Shown in pieces: positions 26,226 to 34,183 of a stretch of DNA of 64,000 nucleotides (position 1 is its first letter; every line of letters starts with the position of its first letter). The translations under genes and the position numbers were made by a program. Under the pieces are notes generated by a model that was given only the letters and a program-made list of their open reading frames with translations, was not told where the DNA came from and did no database searches. Source of the stretch: Bacteriovoracia bacterium (GTDB lineage Bacteria > Bdellovibrionota > Bacteriovoracia > Bacteriovoracales > Bacteriovoracaceae); assembly GCA_030431635.1 (NCBI GenBank), contig JAUIIL010000001.1, positions 124,001 to 188,000 on the forward strand. The letters run 5' to 3'.

Positions 26226-27578
26226 ATGGCTAGCACAAACCAGGTGGATTTAAATAAATTTCCGCCACAAATTAAGTACATCGTCAGTCAGGAAGGAGCA
26301 GAGCGCTTTTCTTACTATGGGATGAGAACAATTTTAACCATTTTTATGGTTCAATATTTGTTATTTCAAAAAAACGATGCTGTCGCTATTTATCACTTAT
26401 TTGTTTCTGGATGTTATTTGACTCCTTTGCTTGGGGCCTATATTGCAGATAGAATTTGGGGGAAATATAAAACAATTCTTTATCTCTCTCTTGTTTACTG
26501 TCTTGGGCACTTAGTTCTGGCCATTTGGGAAAATACTCAAGGGCTTTATGCAGGACTTTTTCTTATTGCCCTTGGTTCTGGAGGGATCAAGCCTTGTGTT
26601 TCGGCCCACGTTGGGGATCAGTTCATTAAAGGTCAAGAAGGGCTCTTAAGAAAAGTTTTCGATCTTTTCTACTTTATGATTAATTTTGGCTCTACGGCTT
26701 CATCTCTTTTAACACCTGTTGTTCTGGCCAAGTATGGACCAGGTTGGGCCTTCGGAATTCCTGGTGTTCTTATGGCCATTGCCACTCTTATTTTTTGGCT
26801 GGGAAGAAAGCACTATGTTCATGTTCCCCCAGTAAAAGATGAGCACAGTTTTGGAGCAATGCTTGTAACTGGATTCAAAAAGCAAGCTGGTGGAGTTTAT
26901 GATTCTATCAAGGCCAAGCATGGAGCTGAAAAACTAGAAGAGTTCAAGGCCGTCGTTCAAATTGCCAAGGTTTATATTGGAGTTATCCTTTTTTGGGCCT
27001 TATTTGAACAACACGGTTCGACTTGGGTTCTTCAGGGCGCTCAGATGAAACAGGAATTTATGGGCATGACAATTCTTCCTTCTCAAATGCAGGCCATGAA
27101 TCCAATTATGGTTATGACAATGATTCCTCTCTTCTCTTTTGGTCTTTATCCTTTAATTGAGAGAATGACAGGAACAGAGTTTACTCCTTTGAAGAAAATG
27201 GGGACAGGTCTCTTTTTCGCGGGAACATCATTTGTAGCCGCAGGGGCGATTCAGTATGCTCTTGATTCAGGGGCTGAACTTAATATTATGTGGCAATCAG
27301 TTCAGTATTTTTTAATAACAGGTTCAGAACTATTAGTCTCAATCACTGGACTAGAGTTTTCCTATACTCAAGCTCCACGTTCAATGAAATCAACGATTAT
27401 GAGTTTATTTTTTCTTACTGTTTTTTCAGGAAGTTTTTTAACCGCTATCATTGCTAAGTTTAACGTTTTTGAAGGTGGGAACTTTTATATGTTCTTCGCG
27501 GGGTTAACTTTTGTGTTTACTCTTATTTTTATTTGGAATGCGAAGAAGTTTGAATACAAAAATTTCATGGAAGGCTAG
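26226..27578 (+). CDS. POT/PTR family proton-dependent oligopeptide transporter
   Basis: A 450-residue inner-membrane carrier of the proton-coupled peptide transporter family, importing di- and tripeptides. The N-terminal signature EGAERFSYYGMRTILTIFMVQYL contains the ExxERFxYYG motif needed for proton coupling. Further family segments are LGAYIADRIWGKYKTI, LIALGSGGIKPCVSAHVGDQF and, in the second half, LFWALFEQHGSTWVLQ and SYTQAPRSMKS. About 12 membrane helices are evident. ATG 26226 is chosen because AGGAGG lies 7 bases before it, whereas the ATG at 26220 nearly touches it. Peptide uptake suits a protein-degrading lifestyle. Confidence 0.93.
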   Translation: MASTNQVDLNKFPPQIKYIVSQEGAERFSYYGMRTILTIFMVQYLLFQKNDAVAIYHLFVSGCYLTPLLGAYIADRIWGKYKTILYLSLVYCLGHLVLAIWENTQGLYAGLFLIALGSGGIKPCVSAHVGDQFIKGQEGLLRKVFDLFYFMINFGSTASSLLTPVVLAKYGPGWAFGIPGVLMAIATLIFWLGRKHYVHVPPVKDEHSFGAMLVTGFKKQAGGVYDSIKAKHGAEKLEEFKAVVQIAKVYIGVILFWALFEQHGSTWVLQGAQMKQEFMGMTILPSQMQAMNPIMVMTMIPLFSFGLYPLIERMTGTEFTPLKKMGTGLFFAGTSFVAAGAIQYALDSGAELNIMWQSVQYFLITGSELLVSITGLEFSYTQAPRSMKSTIMSLFFLTVFSGSFLTAIIAKFNVFEGGNFYMFFAGLTFVFTLIFIWNAKKFEYKNFMEG

Positions 27579-27592
27579 TCGTCTTTATTTAA

Positions 27593-27620
27593 TGTAGGTC
27601 AGTTCTTTTACTGGCCTACA
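27593..27620. terminator. Hairpin in the convergent intergenic region
   Basis: TGTAGGTCAG (27593-27602) pairs with CTGGCCTACA (27611-27620) with a single T-G wobble; the loop is TTCTTTTA. The stop codon of the minus-strand lipoprotein gene lies in the loop. No clear T run follows on either strand. Confidence 0.45.
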
Positions 27621-28021
27621 CTCTCGTTAATAACAAGTCTTAACATCGTTTTTACTCTTAGAGAGCTATCGAGACAATAATAAGAGTAATAGCTTTTTTG
27701 TTGCTCTTTAGACTTCAATAGATAATTTTTTTCAAAAGAAATATTATCAACTTCTTCAATTTCATAAGTTGGAGATTGTTTTTCTTGGTCTGGAAAAAAA
27801 CTAATATACTTACAAGCAGATAAAGAGTTTAACTTAACTGAAAAATTTTTTTGAGAATTGATATAACAGGTTTGCCCCTTTTCGTATTTGTCAGAACGAA
27901 GACTGGCTGAACATTGAGATGAATTTGGTAAATCAAGCCAAAAGAGGGCTTTTCCTTCAATTCTTGTTCTCTCACAAGAAAGAGAGAAAATTCCTAGGAA
28001 AAGAAGAAGTATTTTGGTCAT
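27608..28021 (-). CDS. Small lipoprotein of unknown function
   Basis: A 137-residue protein with a clear lipobox: ILLLFLGIFSLSC followed by ERTR, so lipidation at the Cys is expected. The mature part carries five further Cys residues (SQCSAS, QTCYINS, SACKYIS, YYCLDSS), enough for two disulfides, and is Tyr/Ser-rich. No family recognised. It lies upstream-to-downstream next to a secreted 554-residue protein on the same strand (43-base gap). A hairpin overlaps its stop codon. Confidence 0.7.
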   Translation of the reverse strand: MTKILLLFLGIFSLSCERTRIEGKALFWLDLPNSSQCSASLRSDKYEKGQTCYINSQKNFSVKLNSLSACKYISFFPDQEKQSPTYEIEEVDNISFEKNYLLKSKEQQKSYYSYYCLDSSLRVKTMLRLVINESVGQ

Positions 28022-28064
28022 ACAATCTTATCGAGAGGTCAAGAAAATTACTTGAGTAACCGAC

Positions 28065-29729
28065 CTATTCACTTTTACAGAGTTTATGAAAAAATCTCTG
28101 TGTGGGAGCACTCGGATCGAGTACTTCAGTTAAAACCGATGTTACACACAAAGCTTTATAAACTCTTGTTTGAGGTTTTTGCGAATAGGGGGCCATAAAA
28201 GCTTCAACCCACTCATGGGCCTTAATATCTTTAGTATAAATAAGAGCACCTTCGGCCTTGGCCAAGGCCGTGAAAAAGAGTTCAGTATCTATTTCTTCAG
28301 GAGCCTGATTGAGAAAAGGGTCGAGTTGCTGAAAAAAGGCTTCGTAGAGATCTTCTGATCTTCCATCCACTTCTTCAAGGTAGCGAGGATCTCTGAGAAC
28401 TCCTCCATGTTGAATAAGTAAATCTTTAGCTTGAGAGCGAAGCTTTTTTGCTTTTTCGATTACTTCAGCTAAAGGAACTTTATGGTAGTTTTCAATAAGC
28501 TCATAAACTCTCAGAGGCTTCTGTGAAACAGAAGTAATGAAAAGATCTGCGTTTTGAATTAATTTTTGATTATCAACGCGGGAAAAACCTTCGAGGGCCT
28601 CAAAGAAGCCATAAGTCGCATGTCCATTCTCAGCGAGAATTGCTTCAGACATTTCAATAATTTTTTTTCCATACATAGGGTCTGCATAAATATCAGATAA
28701 GTGAATAATATCATGAACAAAAGTTGAAGTTTTAATTCTAACATTACTTGCGTTAATAATGGCATCTTTAGTTAAGCCAATCACAAACTTTCCTTGAGAT
28801 AAGAGGTAGAGAAATTCTTTATTCTCAATAATACCTTCGTAAATCCTTGCTCCATCTGGAATTTTCTCTCCATAAGAAATAGCTGCTCGAACCCCATTAG
28901 GATAAACAATCATCAGGGCAGGGTCCAAGACTTGATTTTCAGTGACAACACCATCAGCAATGAGTTTTTGATATTTATTTCTTATCGTAGAGACAATTTC
29001 ATCCCAAGAAATATTATTCATATCAGCTTTAAGACCTGAATCTTTAAGAAGGTTGATAATATCTTGTGAGACATATTTAGAGACAAAAGCTTCTGTGAGT
29101 TTTTTCTCTCCATTAATAAATTTATGAAAAAACTGTTCTTCAAAAACTTCTTTTATTTCTTCATTAATCTCCTGATAGTTCAAGTCTGATTCATGAAATG
29201 TTGGATTTGGATTCACTTTCTTCATACGAGCAATTTTCTCTGGAGGAATCTTGACCCTTTCTTTAAGCATTAGTGAAGTCTTTAATTTCTCATGCTCTGG
29301 AAAAATAAGAATCTCAAACTTCCAGCCTGGCTTAAAAGGAAGTCTCTCTTTCTTCCCTTGTGCATTAACTATTGTTATTGAGTCAGCAGACTGATCTATA
29401 ATCATTCCGGCAAGGGTGAGAGCTTCATTACCAGTTTTCTCACTTCGTATTTTTATTTGAGTGTAATGCCCAATATAATTTGTCCATCCTTTGAGTGAAA
29501 TGAAACTAGACATTTCATTAGGATTATAGACTGTTTGAAAGGAGAGGTGGTTGGGCATTAAGATAGGGCCTTGCTCTGGATGAATAGGCTTTCTTGCTAA
29601 GTTTTTTTGTGAAGAAGTGCTCTTAACATCTTGAAGAAGTTCTTGATATCTTTTCCTAAGACTCTCTGTACACAATGTTGATTGTGCTAAATGGGGAAGA
29701 ATACTCATGAGTAAAATCAATACTTTCAC
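28065..29729 (-). CDS. Exported protein of unknown function
   Basis: A 554-residue exported protein: signal peptide VLILLMSILPHLAQS, Cys at the start of the mature part (TLCTESL) and two near the C-terminus (ALCVTS, KLCKSE). The N-terminal third looks beta-rich (SFQTVYNPNEMSSFISLKGW, IDQSADSITIVNAQGKKERL, as in an SH3-like fold). The C-terminal half is helical, with STFVHDIIHLSDIY near residue 345, where His/Asp residues could coordinate a metal. No known active-site pattern could be confirmed. A divergent exported-protein gene starts 104 bases away. Confidence 0.68.
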   Translation of the reverse strand: MKVLILLMSILPHLAQSTLCTESLRKRYQELLQDVKSTSSQKNLARKPIHPEQGPILMPNHLSFQTVYNPNEMSSFISLKGWTNYIGHYTQIKIRSEKTGNEALTLAGMIIDQSADSITIVNAQGKKERLPFKPGWKFEILIFPEHEKLKTSLMLKERVKIPPEKIARMKKVNPNPTFHESDLNYQEINEEIKEVFEEQFFHKFINGEKKLTEAFVSKYVSQDIINLLKDSGLKADMNNISWDEIVSTIRNKYQKLIADGVVTENQVLDPALMIVYPNGVRAAISYGEKIPDGARIYEGIIENKEFLYLLSQGKFVIGLTKDAIINASNVRIKTSTFVHDIIHLSDIYADPMYGKKIIEMSEAILAENGHATYGFFEALEGFSRVDNQKLIQNADLFITSVSQKPLRVYELIENYHKVPLAEVIEKAKKLRSQAKDLLIQHGGVLRDPRYLEEVDGRSEDLYEAFFQQLDPFLNQAPEEIDTELFFTALAKAEGALIYTKDIKAHEWVEAFMAPYSQKPQTRVYKALCVTSVLTEVLDPSAPTQRFFHKLCKSE

Positions 29730-29811
29730 ATTTCCTTATCGGGCTAAGACTCCTGGCCCTTTAAAAAAAGACAGTAGTTGAGCATTTCTCTTTTGTTTTC
29801 TCTGGTCTATC

Positions 29812-29825
29812 TATAATGCTATAAT
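29812..29825 (+). promoter_or_regulatory. Two TATAAT boxes 8 bases apart before a start codon
   Basis: TATAAT occurs at 29812-29817 and again at 29820-29825. The second ends 8 bases before the ATG at 29834 and no ribosome-binding site is seen, so the transcript from it would be nearly leaderless. No convincing -35 box was found. Confidence 0.4.
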
Positions 29826-29833
29826 GAAATGGC

Positions 29834-30658
29834 ATGAAATTTTTGATTCTTCTTCTTTTAATAACTTCTTCCAGCCTTTGGGCAGAAGCTCAATGGGGGA
29901 TTATAACGACTGATAGGGCCGTTATTTATGCTGATGTGTATAAGAAAAGTCCTATTGGATATGCTAAAAAGGGGAAGAAGTTCAAAGTGGGAAGTATTCC
30001 TCGTAACAATGGAGAGCTACTACCAGTTGTTATTAGTGGGAGAATTGCTTACATCGAAATTGAGAAAATCAATGTCGCTCATGATAAAAAGCTTTTAGAA
30101 TTACCAACAGAGAAGTATTTAAAACGCAGACGTAAAACATTATTCCAAAAAGATGTTTCGCTTTTTCTTTACCAATACACCTCAAATCTTAAGTCTGGAG
30201 AGTATGATTCAAATCAAAAAACAAAAGAGAGCTCCTCTACTTTTGGTATGAAGCTACAAGGACTTGTAGAAGTTCGTCGGAATTGGAAGTTTGGGACTTC
30301 TTTTAGTTTTGAAAACACAGCAGAAGGAACTCAGAGTCTCACTTCGGCCTTCATTAATATAGACTCAGTTTATAAGTTTTTAAATCGCTATAAGTATTAT
30401 CTGGGCCATGTCATTAGTGCTGGTTTTGCTCCCTATTCACAACTTAAAGTTGATAATGAGTTTACTGAAGAAGGGCAGGGCTATCAGTTAGCAACTGGTC
30501 TTGAATATGGATATTTATTTAAAACTTTCTCTATTAAACTTGGGGCTTACTATAAGATTCAAACTTTTTCTAATTTTGATTTATCAGAAGATCTTGAAGA
30601 CTATAACCCAACGGCCCATGGTCTCCAAGTCGCTTTAGGCCTGGCCTACAACTATTAG
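29834..30658 (+). CDS. Outer-membrane beta-barrel candidate with N-terminal SH3-like domain
   Basis: A 274-residue protein: signal peptide FLILLLLITSSSLWA, then residues about 20-80 with the alternating pattern of a bacterial SH3 domain (GIITTDRAVIYADVYKKSPIGYAKKGKKFKVG, AYIEIEKINV), and from about 115 a run of amphipathic strands (LFLYQYTSNL, FGMKLQGLVEV, WKFGTSFSFE) ending in LGLAYNY, an aromatic terminus typical for outer-membrane barrels. The strand count suggests 8-10. SH3-like domains often bind peptidoglycan, so it could tie the outer membrane to the wall. It shares a 4-nt tail overlap with the next gene. Confidence 0.65.
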   Translation: MKFLILLLLITSSSLWAEAQWGIITTDRAVIYADVYKKSPIGYAKKGKKFKVGSIPRNNGELLPVVISGRIAYIEIEKINVAHDKKLLELPTEKYLKRRRKTLFQKDVSLFLYQYTSNLKSGEYDSNQKTKESSSTFGMKLQGLVEVRRNWKFGTSFSFENTAEGTQSLTSAFINIDSVYKFLNRYKYYLGHVISAGFAPYSQLKVDNEFTEEGQGYQLATGLEYGYLFKTFSIKLGAYYKIQTFSNFDLSEDLEDYNPTAHGLQVALGLAYNY

Positions 30659-31224
30659 TTGAGGGCAAGGAGCTCTATCATTTTTTCGAGATCTGCTTTC
30701 CTGCTGTTTCTATCTAAGAATATAAGCTCCCCATTACTATCTCTCATATAAAGTTCAAAATGACCCTTATTTTGAAAACCTCTTAGCTCTCTTTGCCCTG
30801 AGAGCCTGGCCATATTAGGGGAGTCCAGAAAATGTTTAATTTCAAAGCATTGAGAACCTTTTTTTTGATAAACTTTTTTTCTAATAGGAAGAAAGAAAAG
30901 TCGGTGTAAAAGCGTAATATGATGAGGTGATGAGATAATATACTTTTCATAAAAAAAGAAACTTATAAGCAGCAGTGGAGTTAAGGTGAAAAGCCCAATA
31001 ACTGCTGAAAAAATAAGTTTATCAAGGCCAGAATCATACTCCGCTAGCTTTGTGAGGGGGGTATAGATGGCCAATAAAAGAAGAGACAAAATAAGAAGAA
31101 TCCCAATAGCATAACCCCAGAAAATATAGGGAAGCCCATAAGTTTTAAGCGTGATGCTACCTTTTTGGATTTCAATTCTCTCGTTATCACTCTTGTCTGT
31201 TGGAAATAAGTATAAAAGTCCCAT
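30655..31224 (-). CDS. Two-helix membrane protein of unknown function
   Basis: A 189-residue membrane protein with no signal peptide. Two hydrophobic helices are evident (YIFWGYAIGILLILSLLLLAIY and LIFSAVIGLFTLTPLLLISFFFY), followed by a cytoplasmic or periplasmic domain of about 90 residues beginning YIISSPHHITLLHRLFFLPIRKK. The arrangement, short N-terminal beta stretch, two helices and beta-rich C-terminus, is similar to PH-like (bPH2/YdbT-type) membrane proteins and to the protein at 41310-41756, but this is only a layout match. Its stop overlaps the convergent gene by 4 bases (TTAG). Confidence 0.65.
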   Translation of the reverse strand: MGLLYLFPTDKSDNERIEIQKGSITLKTYGLPYIFWGYAIGILLILSLLLLAIYTPLTKLAEYDSGLDKLIFSAVIGLFTLTPLLLISFFFYEKYIISSPHHITLLHRLFFLPIRKKVYQKKGSQCFEIKHFLDSPNMARLSGQRELRGFQNKGHFELYMRDSNGELIFLDRNSRKADLEKMIELLALN

Positions 31225-31256
31225 AGTGGATTTATACTTGAAGTCTTTACATATGA

Positions 31257-32537
31257 CTAGACTAACTCATAAACATCACAGGTATCAAAGCGAAGTTTTA
31301 TAAGTTTTCTTTGAAGCTTATGTCTGGTCGGACTCCACTGGCCTTCTCGTTCGATAACCTCTTGCAACTTCTTGTTTTGCAGTTGGCCATTAAGCTTACT
31401 CCCTAGCCTAGTTATTTGGTTGATTCTAAGTTCAAAGAGAAGTCTAAGCTCGTTTTGATAGTCGGGAAGATCCTTTGAGAGTTTCGAAAACTCATGAGCA
31501 ATTGCTAGAAACTCTTCATTTGTTTGAGCATAAATGTACTGCAAAATACAAAAAAGAAAATTTAAAAGAGCTTGGGTCTTCTTTTCTTTTAAACTTGCAA
31601 TACTCATTTGCAAATGATGATAGCATCGAGGCATTTCATCGTCATGGTAAGCCTTTTGAGCTTCATGGAGATGAAAAGCTCCCTGGGAAGCCGCAATTGA
31701 AGTGAGCTCTAGGTATCCTTTTTCTCCCAGTTTAATCAAATGGCCGAAAAAAGGAATAGGGAGATTTTTTTGGGAAGAAGATGAATAATCGTCATCGAAA
31801 AAAATGGATTTTTCTTGCTCTAATTGATAACGATGAAATTTTTTTTGATTTCCAATAATATCACATTCAAGAAGAACTTGATTTTTATCGATAAGATAAA
31901 GACTCCAAGCAGACTGAGAGGTCATTTTTTTTAGTTTTTTTTCTGCTTCGGAGATATTTCTGCATTCGAGTAAAAGTTCGAAAATAATATCTGGCATACA
32001 ACGGGCATTAAAATAAAACTGAGATGAGTTTTTTCTGTGCGCGCTAATTAAGAGTCCCTTTTCGCTTTTAGAAAAAAAGAGAGGAAGGGCTTCTTTTTGA
32101 AAATTAATATAGCTTATATGAGGAAAATTATCAGGAGAAAAGGAGAGTACTCTCAGAGATTGGTTTTGAGGAGCAGTTAATAATTTTCTCTCGATCTGAT
32201 TTAAAGAAAATTCGGTAGTGTTACCAAACCTCATGAGTTCATAACTTTTAAGATGAGGAAGGGAGCTAAATAAATCCCATCTTGCATTATGAAGCATGAC
32301 AGTTTCAATAGATTGACTCACTCCTTGGCTATAATCTTTCAAATAAGGGGTACTGTAGCTAAAAGCTTTTTTGAAATATTGAGAAAAACCAACCAGTTTG
32401 GGAATAAGATCTTGAAAATAAGTGTCTTCGTGATGCCTTTGGTAGGAAAATTTGTCCTTTATCCCTAAATCATAAAAGCTCTGGTGCAAATTTCCGAGAA
32501 GTTTAATAGAGGAATTTTTGTTGGAGGGCTCTTCCAT
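31257..32537 (-). CDS. Protein with similarity to C45-type (AAT) hydrolases, probably inactive
   Basis: A 426-residue protein without signal peptide. Residues about 155-245 (ISAHRKNSSQFYFNARCMPDIIFELLLECRNISEAEKKLKK, SAWSLYLIDKNQVLLECDIIG) follow the pattern of C45 autoproteolytic acyltransferases, where this region precedes the substrate pocket. The expected N-terminal nucleophile Cys is not found: the first Cys in the protein is at about residue 178. It may be a degenerate family member, or the similarity may be misleading. The C-terminal ~150 residues are helical. Its ATG overlaps a + strand start by a shared CATG. Confidence 0.5.
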   Translation of the reverse strand: MEEPSNKNSSIKLLGNLHQSFYDLGIKDKFSYQRHHEDTYFQDLIPKLVGFSQYFKKAFSYSTPYLKDYSQGVSQSIETVMLHNARWDLFSSLPHLKSYELMRFGNTTEFSLNQIERKLLTAPQNQSLRVLSFSPDNFPHISYINFQKEALPLFFSKSEKGLLISAHRKNSSQFYFNARCMPDIIFELLLECRNISEAEKKLKKMTSQSAWSLYLIDKNQVLLECDIIGNQKKFHRYQLEQEKSIFFDDDYSSSSQKNLPIPFFGHLIKLGEKGYLELTSIAASQGAFHLHEAQKAYHDDEMPRCYHHLQMSIASLKEKKTQALLNFLFCILQYIYAQTNEEFLAIAHEFSKLSKDLPDYQNELRLLFELRINQITRLGSKLNGQLQNKKLQEVIEREGQWSPTRHKLQRKLIKLRFDTCDVYELV

Positions 32538-32763
32538 GAATTTTATTTTAACTGATTCGCAAGGAAATGAACAATACTTGATTTTTGCCTGTCTTATCTT
32601 AGCAGTTTTTAGAATTTATTTAGAGGTCATTGGTTTTAATTTTATGTCACTTCCACTTACACAAAGATTAGGACAAAAAGGAGCGACATCAGTGCACCAG
32701 ATGGGTTTTTACCTTAGTGTTGGATATTTGCTTCTTTTTGGCCCTCAGTTTTTTCTCACTTAA
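32536..32763 (+). CDS. Small two-helix membrane protein
   Basis: A 75-residue product with two hydrophobic segments (YLIFACLILAVFRIYLEVIGF and MGFYLSVGYLLLFGPQFFL) joined by a polar loop. GGAGG stands 8 bases before the ATG. The ATG is part of CATG, which also contains, on the other strand, the ATG of the 31257-32537 gene, so both genes begin at the same point in opposite directions. It fills the gap between two minus-strand genes exactly, with its stop abutting the stop of the convergent HAD gene. No family recognised. Confidence 0.62.
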   Translation: MNFILTDSQGNEQYLIFACLILAVFRIYLEVIGFNFMSLPLTQRLGQKGATSVHQMGFYLSVGYLLLFGPQFFLT

Positions 32764-33855
32764 TCAACCGACATAAAAATCAACCAAAGAGAGATCTGTC
32801 TTCATAAAATCTAGCGTGTAATCTCTTTGCATAATTTCTTGAATATCATCTTTTCGACACCGTATATGAATAGAAGTTTTTTGAGGGGCCTTTTCTTTGG
32901 TAAGGTTTCCTAGGCGGTAGAATTTAGTAAGGAAGCGCGATTGTTGTTTGGTTGTAAGTTTAAAAGCTTCTTTCTTTTTCAAAGAGTTCCAAACTTTCCA
33001 AGGGTCTGCTTTTTCATTTATAACAGCATGTAAAGTAAGATAAATAAGAGTATCTGACTCGAACCCATCCCCAATAAGAGTGATTTCATCTGGAATCCCA
33101 GTCATGAGTAAAATGTTCACAAGAGAGCTGAGTTTATAAAAACCTTGAGATTTAAGATCCTTTGGGGTGAGATCTCCTTCAAAAAGAGAGAAGACTTTAC
33201 GGTAATCCTTCAGCATGAGATTACCAGTGAATATTTGGTTTTGATAGAGCCAATCTCTAATGGCCTTTTCATAAAAATGAGGTGAAGCTGAAAGAATAAA
33301 AGGTTGATAGTCCTTGGCGATATACTCTTTTAGAAGCTCAATACTAGAGTCGATTTTAGGAAAATGCTCTAGAGGTCTTCTCAATGATTCATAGAGCTCT
33401 CTAGGAGTAGAGTACTTTGTTTCAACCAATGTTTTATCAAAATCGCATACCACAATTTTTTTAGGAGATTGAACTTTAACGGGAATAAAAGTTCCTAACA
33501 GTAGTTCGAGTCCTGGGCACTTAGAAACTTCATAGGCCTGAACAAAGTGAATACTATTATTATTGATTTTCTTTTGAAATCTGATCTCAAAATTACCAAA
33601 AGAGTCTGAGTCATACTCCTTTCGATAAACCTCTTCTTTCTTCTCATTTAGTCCAACGATGAGGACTCGAAATGTATAAGCATTGAGTAATCCTAGACTT
33701 TGAATAGGAGAGGAGGGAGTTATATTTGAAATATTGGATTGAAGATAATTTTTATGAACTTCACTAGAGTTCAAGGAAGCCTTAATCGATATATGGTTAT
33801 CACTCTCAATAATAATGAAATTGACAATATAAGGTCTTTTCATAAACTCTATCAT
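32764..33855 (-). CDS. App1-like HAD-fold phosphatase (DUF2183 type)
   Basis: A 363-residue protein: an N-terminal beta-sandwich-like portion (about 1-130, RVLIVGLNEKKEEVYRKEYDSDSFGNFEIRF) and a C-terminal HAD phosphatase domain. HAD motif I is VVCDFDKTLVETKYS near residue 137 (the nucleophile is the first Asp), motif II is FILSASPHFYEKAIRDW, and the acidic motif is LIGDGFESDTLIYLT near 262. This arrangement, a DxDxT followed by SASP and GDxxExD, is that of the phosphatidate phosphatase App1 catalytic domain. Lipid phosphatase activity is inferred from the family. ATG 33855 is used; an internal ATG at 33843 is possible. Confidence 0.8.
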   Translation of the reverse strand: MIEFMKRPYIVNFIIIESDNHISIKASLNSSEVHKNYLQSNISNITPSSPIQSLGLLNAYTFRVLIVGLNEKKEEVYRKEYDSDSFGNFEIRFQKKINNNSIHFVQAYEVSKCPGLELLLGTFIPVKVQSPKKIVVCDFDKTLVETKYSTPRELYESLRRPLEHFPKIDSSIELLKEYIAKDYQPFILSASPHFYEKAIRDWLYQNQIFTGNLMLKDYRKVFSLFEGDLTPKDLKSQGFYKLSSLVNILLMTGIPDEITLIGDGFESDTLIYLTLHAVINEKADPWKVWNSLKKKEAFKLTTKQQSRFLTKFYRLGNLTKEKAPQKTSIHIRCRKDDIQEIMQRDYTLDFMKTDLSLVDFYVG

Positions 33856-33898
33856 ATTATCTTAAGACCATTTTGGGCAAGGCAAAGGGCGTTTATTT

Positions 33899-34183
33899 GT
33901 GTTATATGAAATGAGTTTAGTTGTTCACGGACAAGTTCAAGGGGTAGGGTATAGGGCCAGCGTTACCCGTTTTATTGATGATAATTATCTTGAAATCAAA
34001 GGTTTTGTACGAAATCTCCCCAACGGAACAGTTAAAATCGTGGCTCAAGGGGCCAAAGAAGAACTAGGGCAGTTACGTCAATTTGCTTCTGAAGGCTCAC
34101 GTTTAAGTAAACCTGAGCAAATTGAAGAATCAACTTGGGCAATTGTTGATTATACTTATCACTCTTTTGAAATTTCTTATTAA
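33899..34183 (+). CDS. acyP: Acylphosphatase
   Basis: Acylphosphatase of about 94 residues that hydrolyses carboxyl-phosphate bonds in small molecules. The phosphate-binding loop VHGQVQGVGYRASVTRF carries the catalytic Arg, and the second catalytic residue, Asn, is in KGFVRNLPNGTVKIVAQG. The fold's closing strand (YHSFEISY) is present. GTG 33899 with AAAGGG about 10 bases upstream is plausible; the ATG at 33911 gives the normal length for the family and may be the real start. It overlaps the convergent coiled-coil gene by four bases. Confidence 0.92.
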   Translation: MLYEMSLVVHGQVQGVGYRASVTRFIDDNYLEIKGFVRNLPNGTVKIVAQGAKEELGQLRQFASEGSRLSKPEQIEESTWAIVDYTYHSFEISY

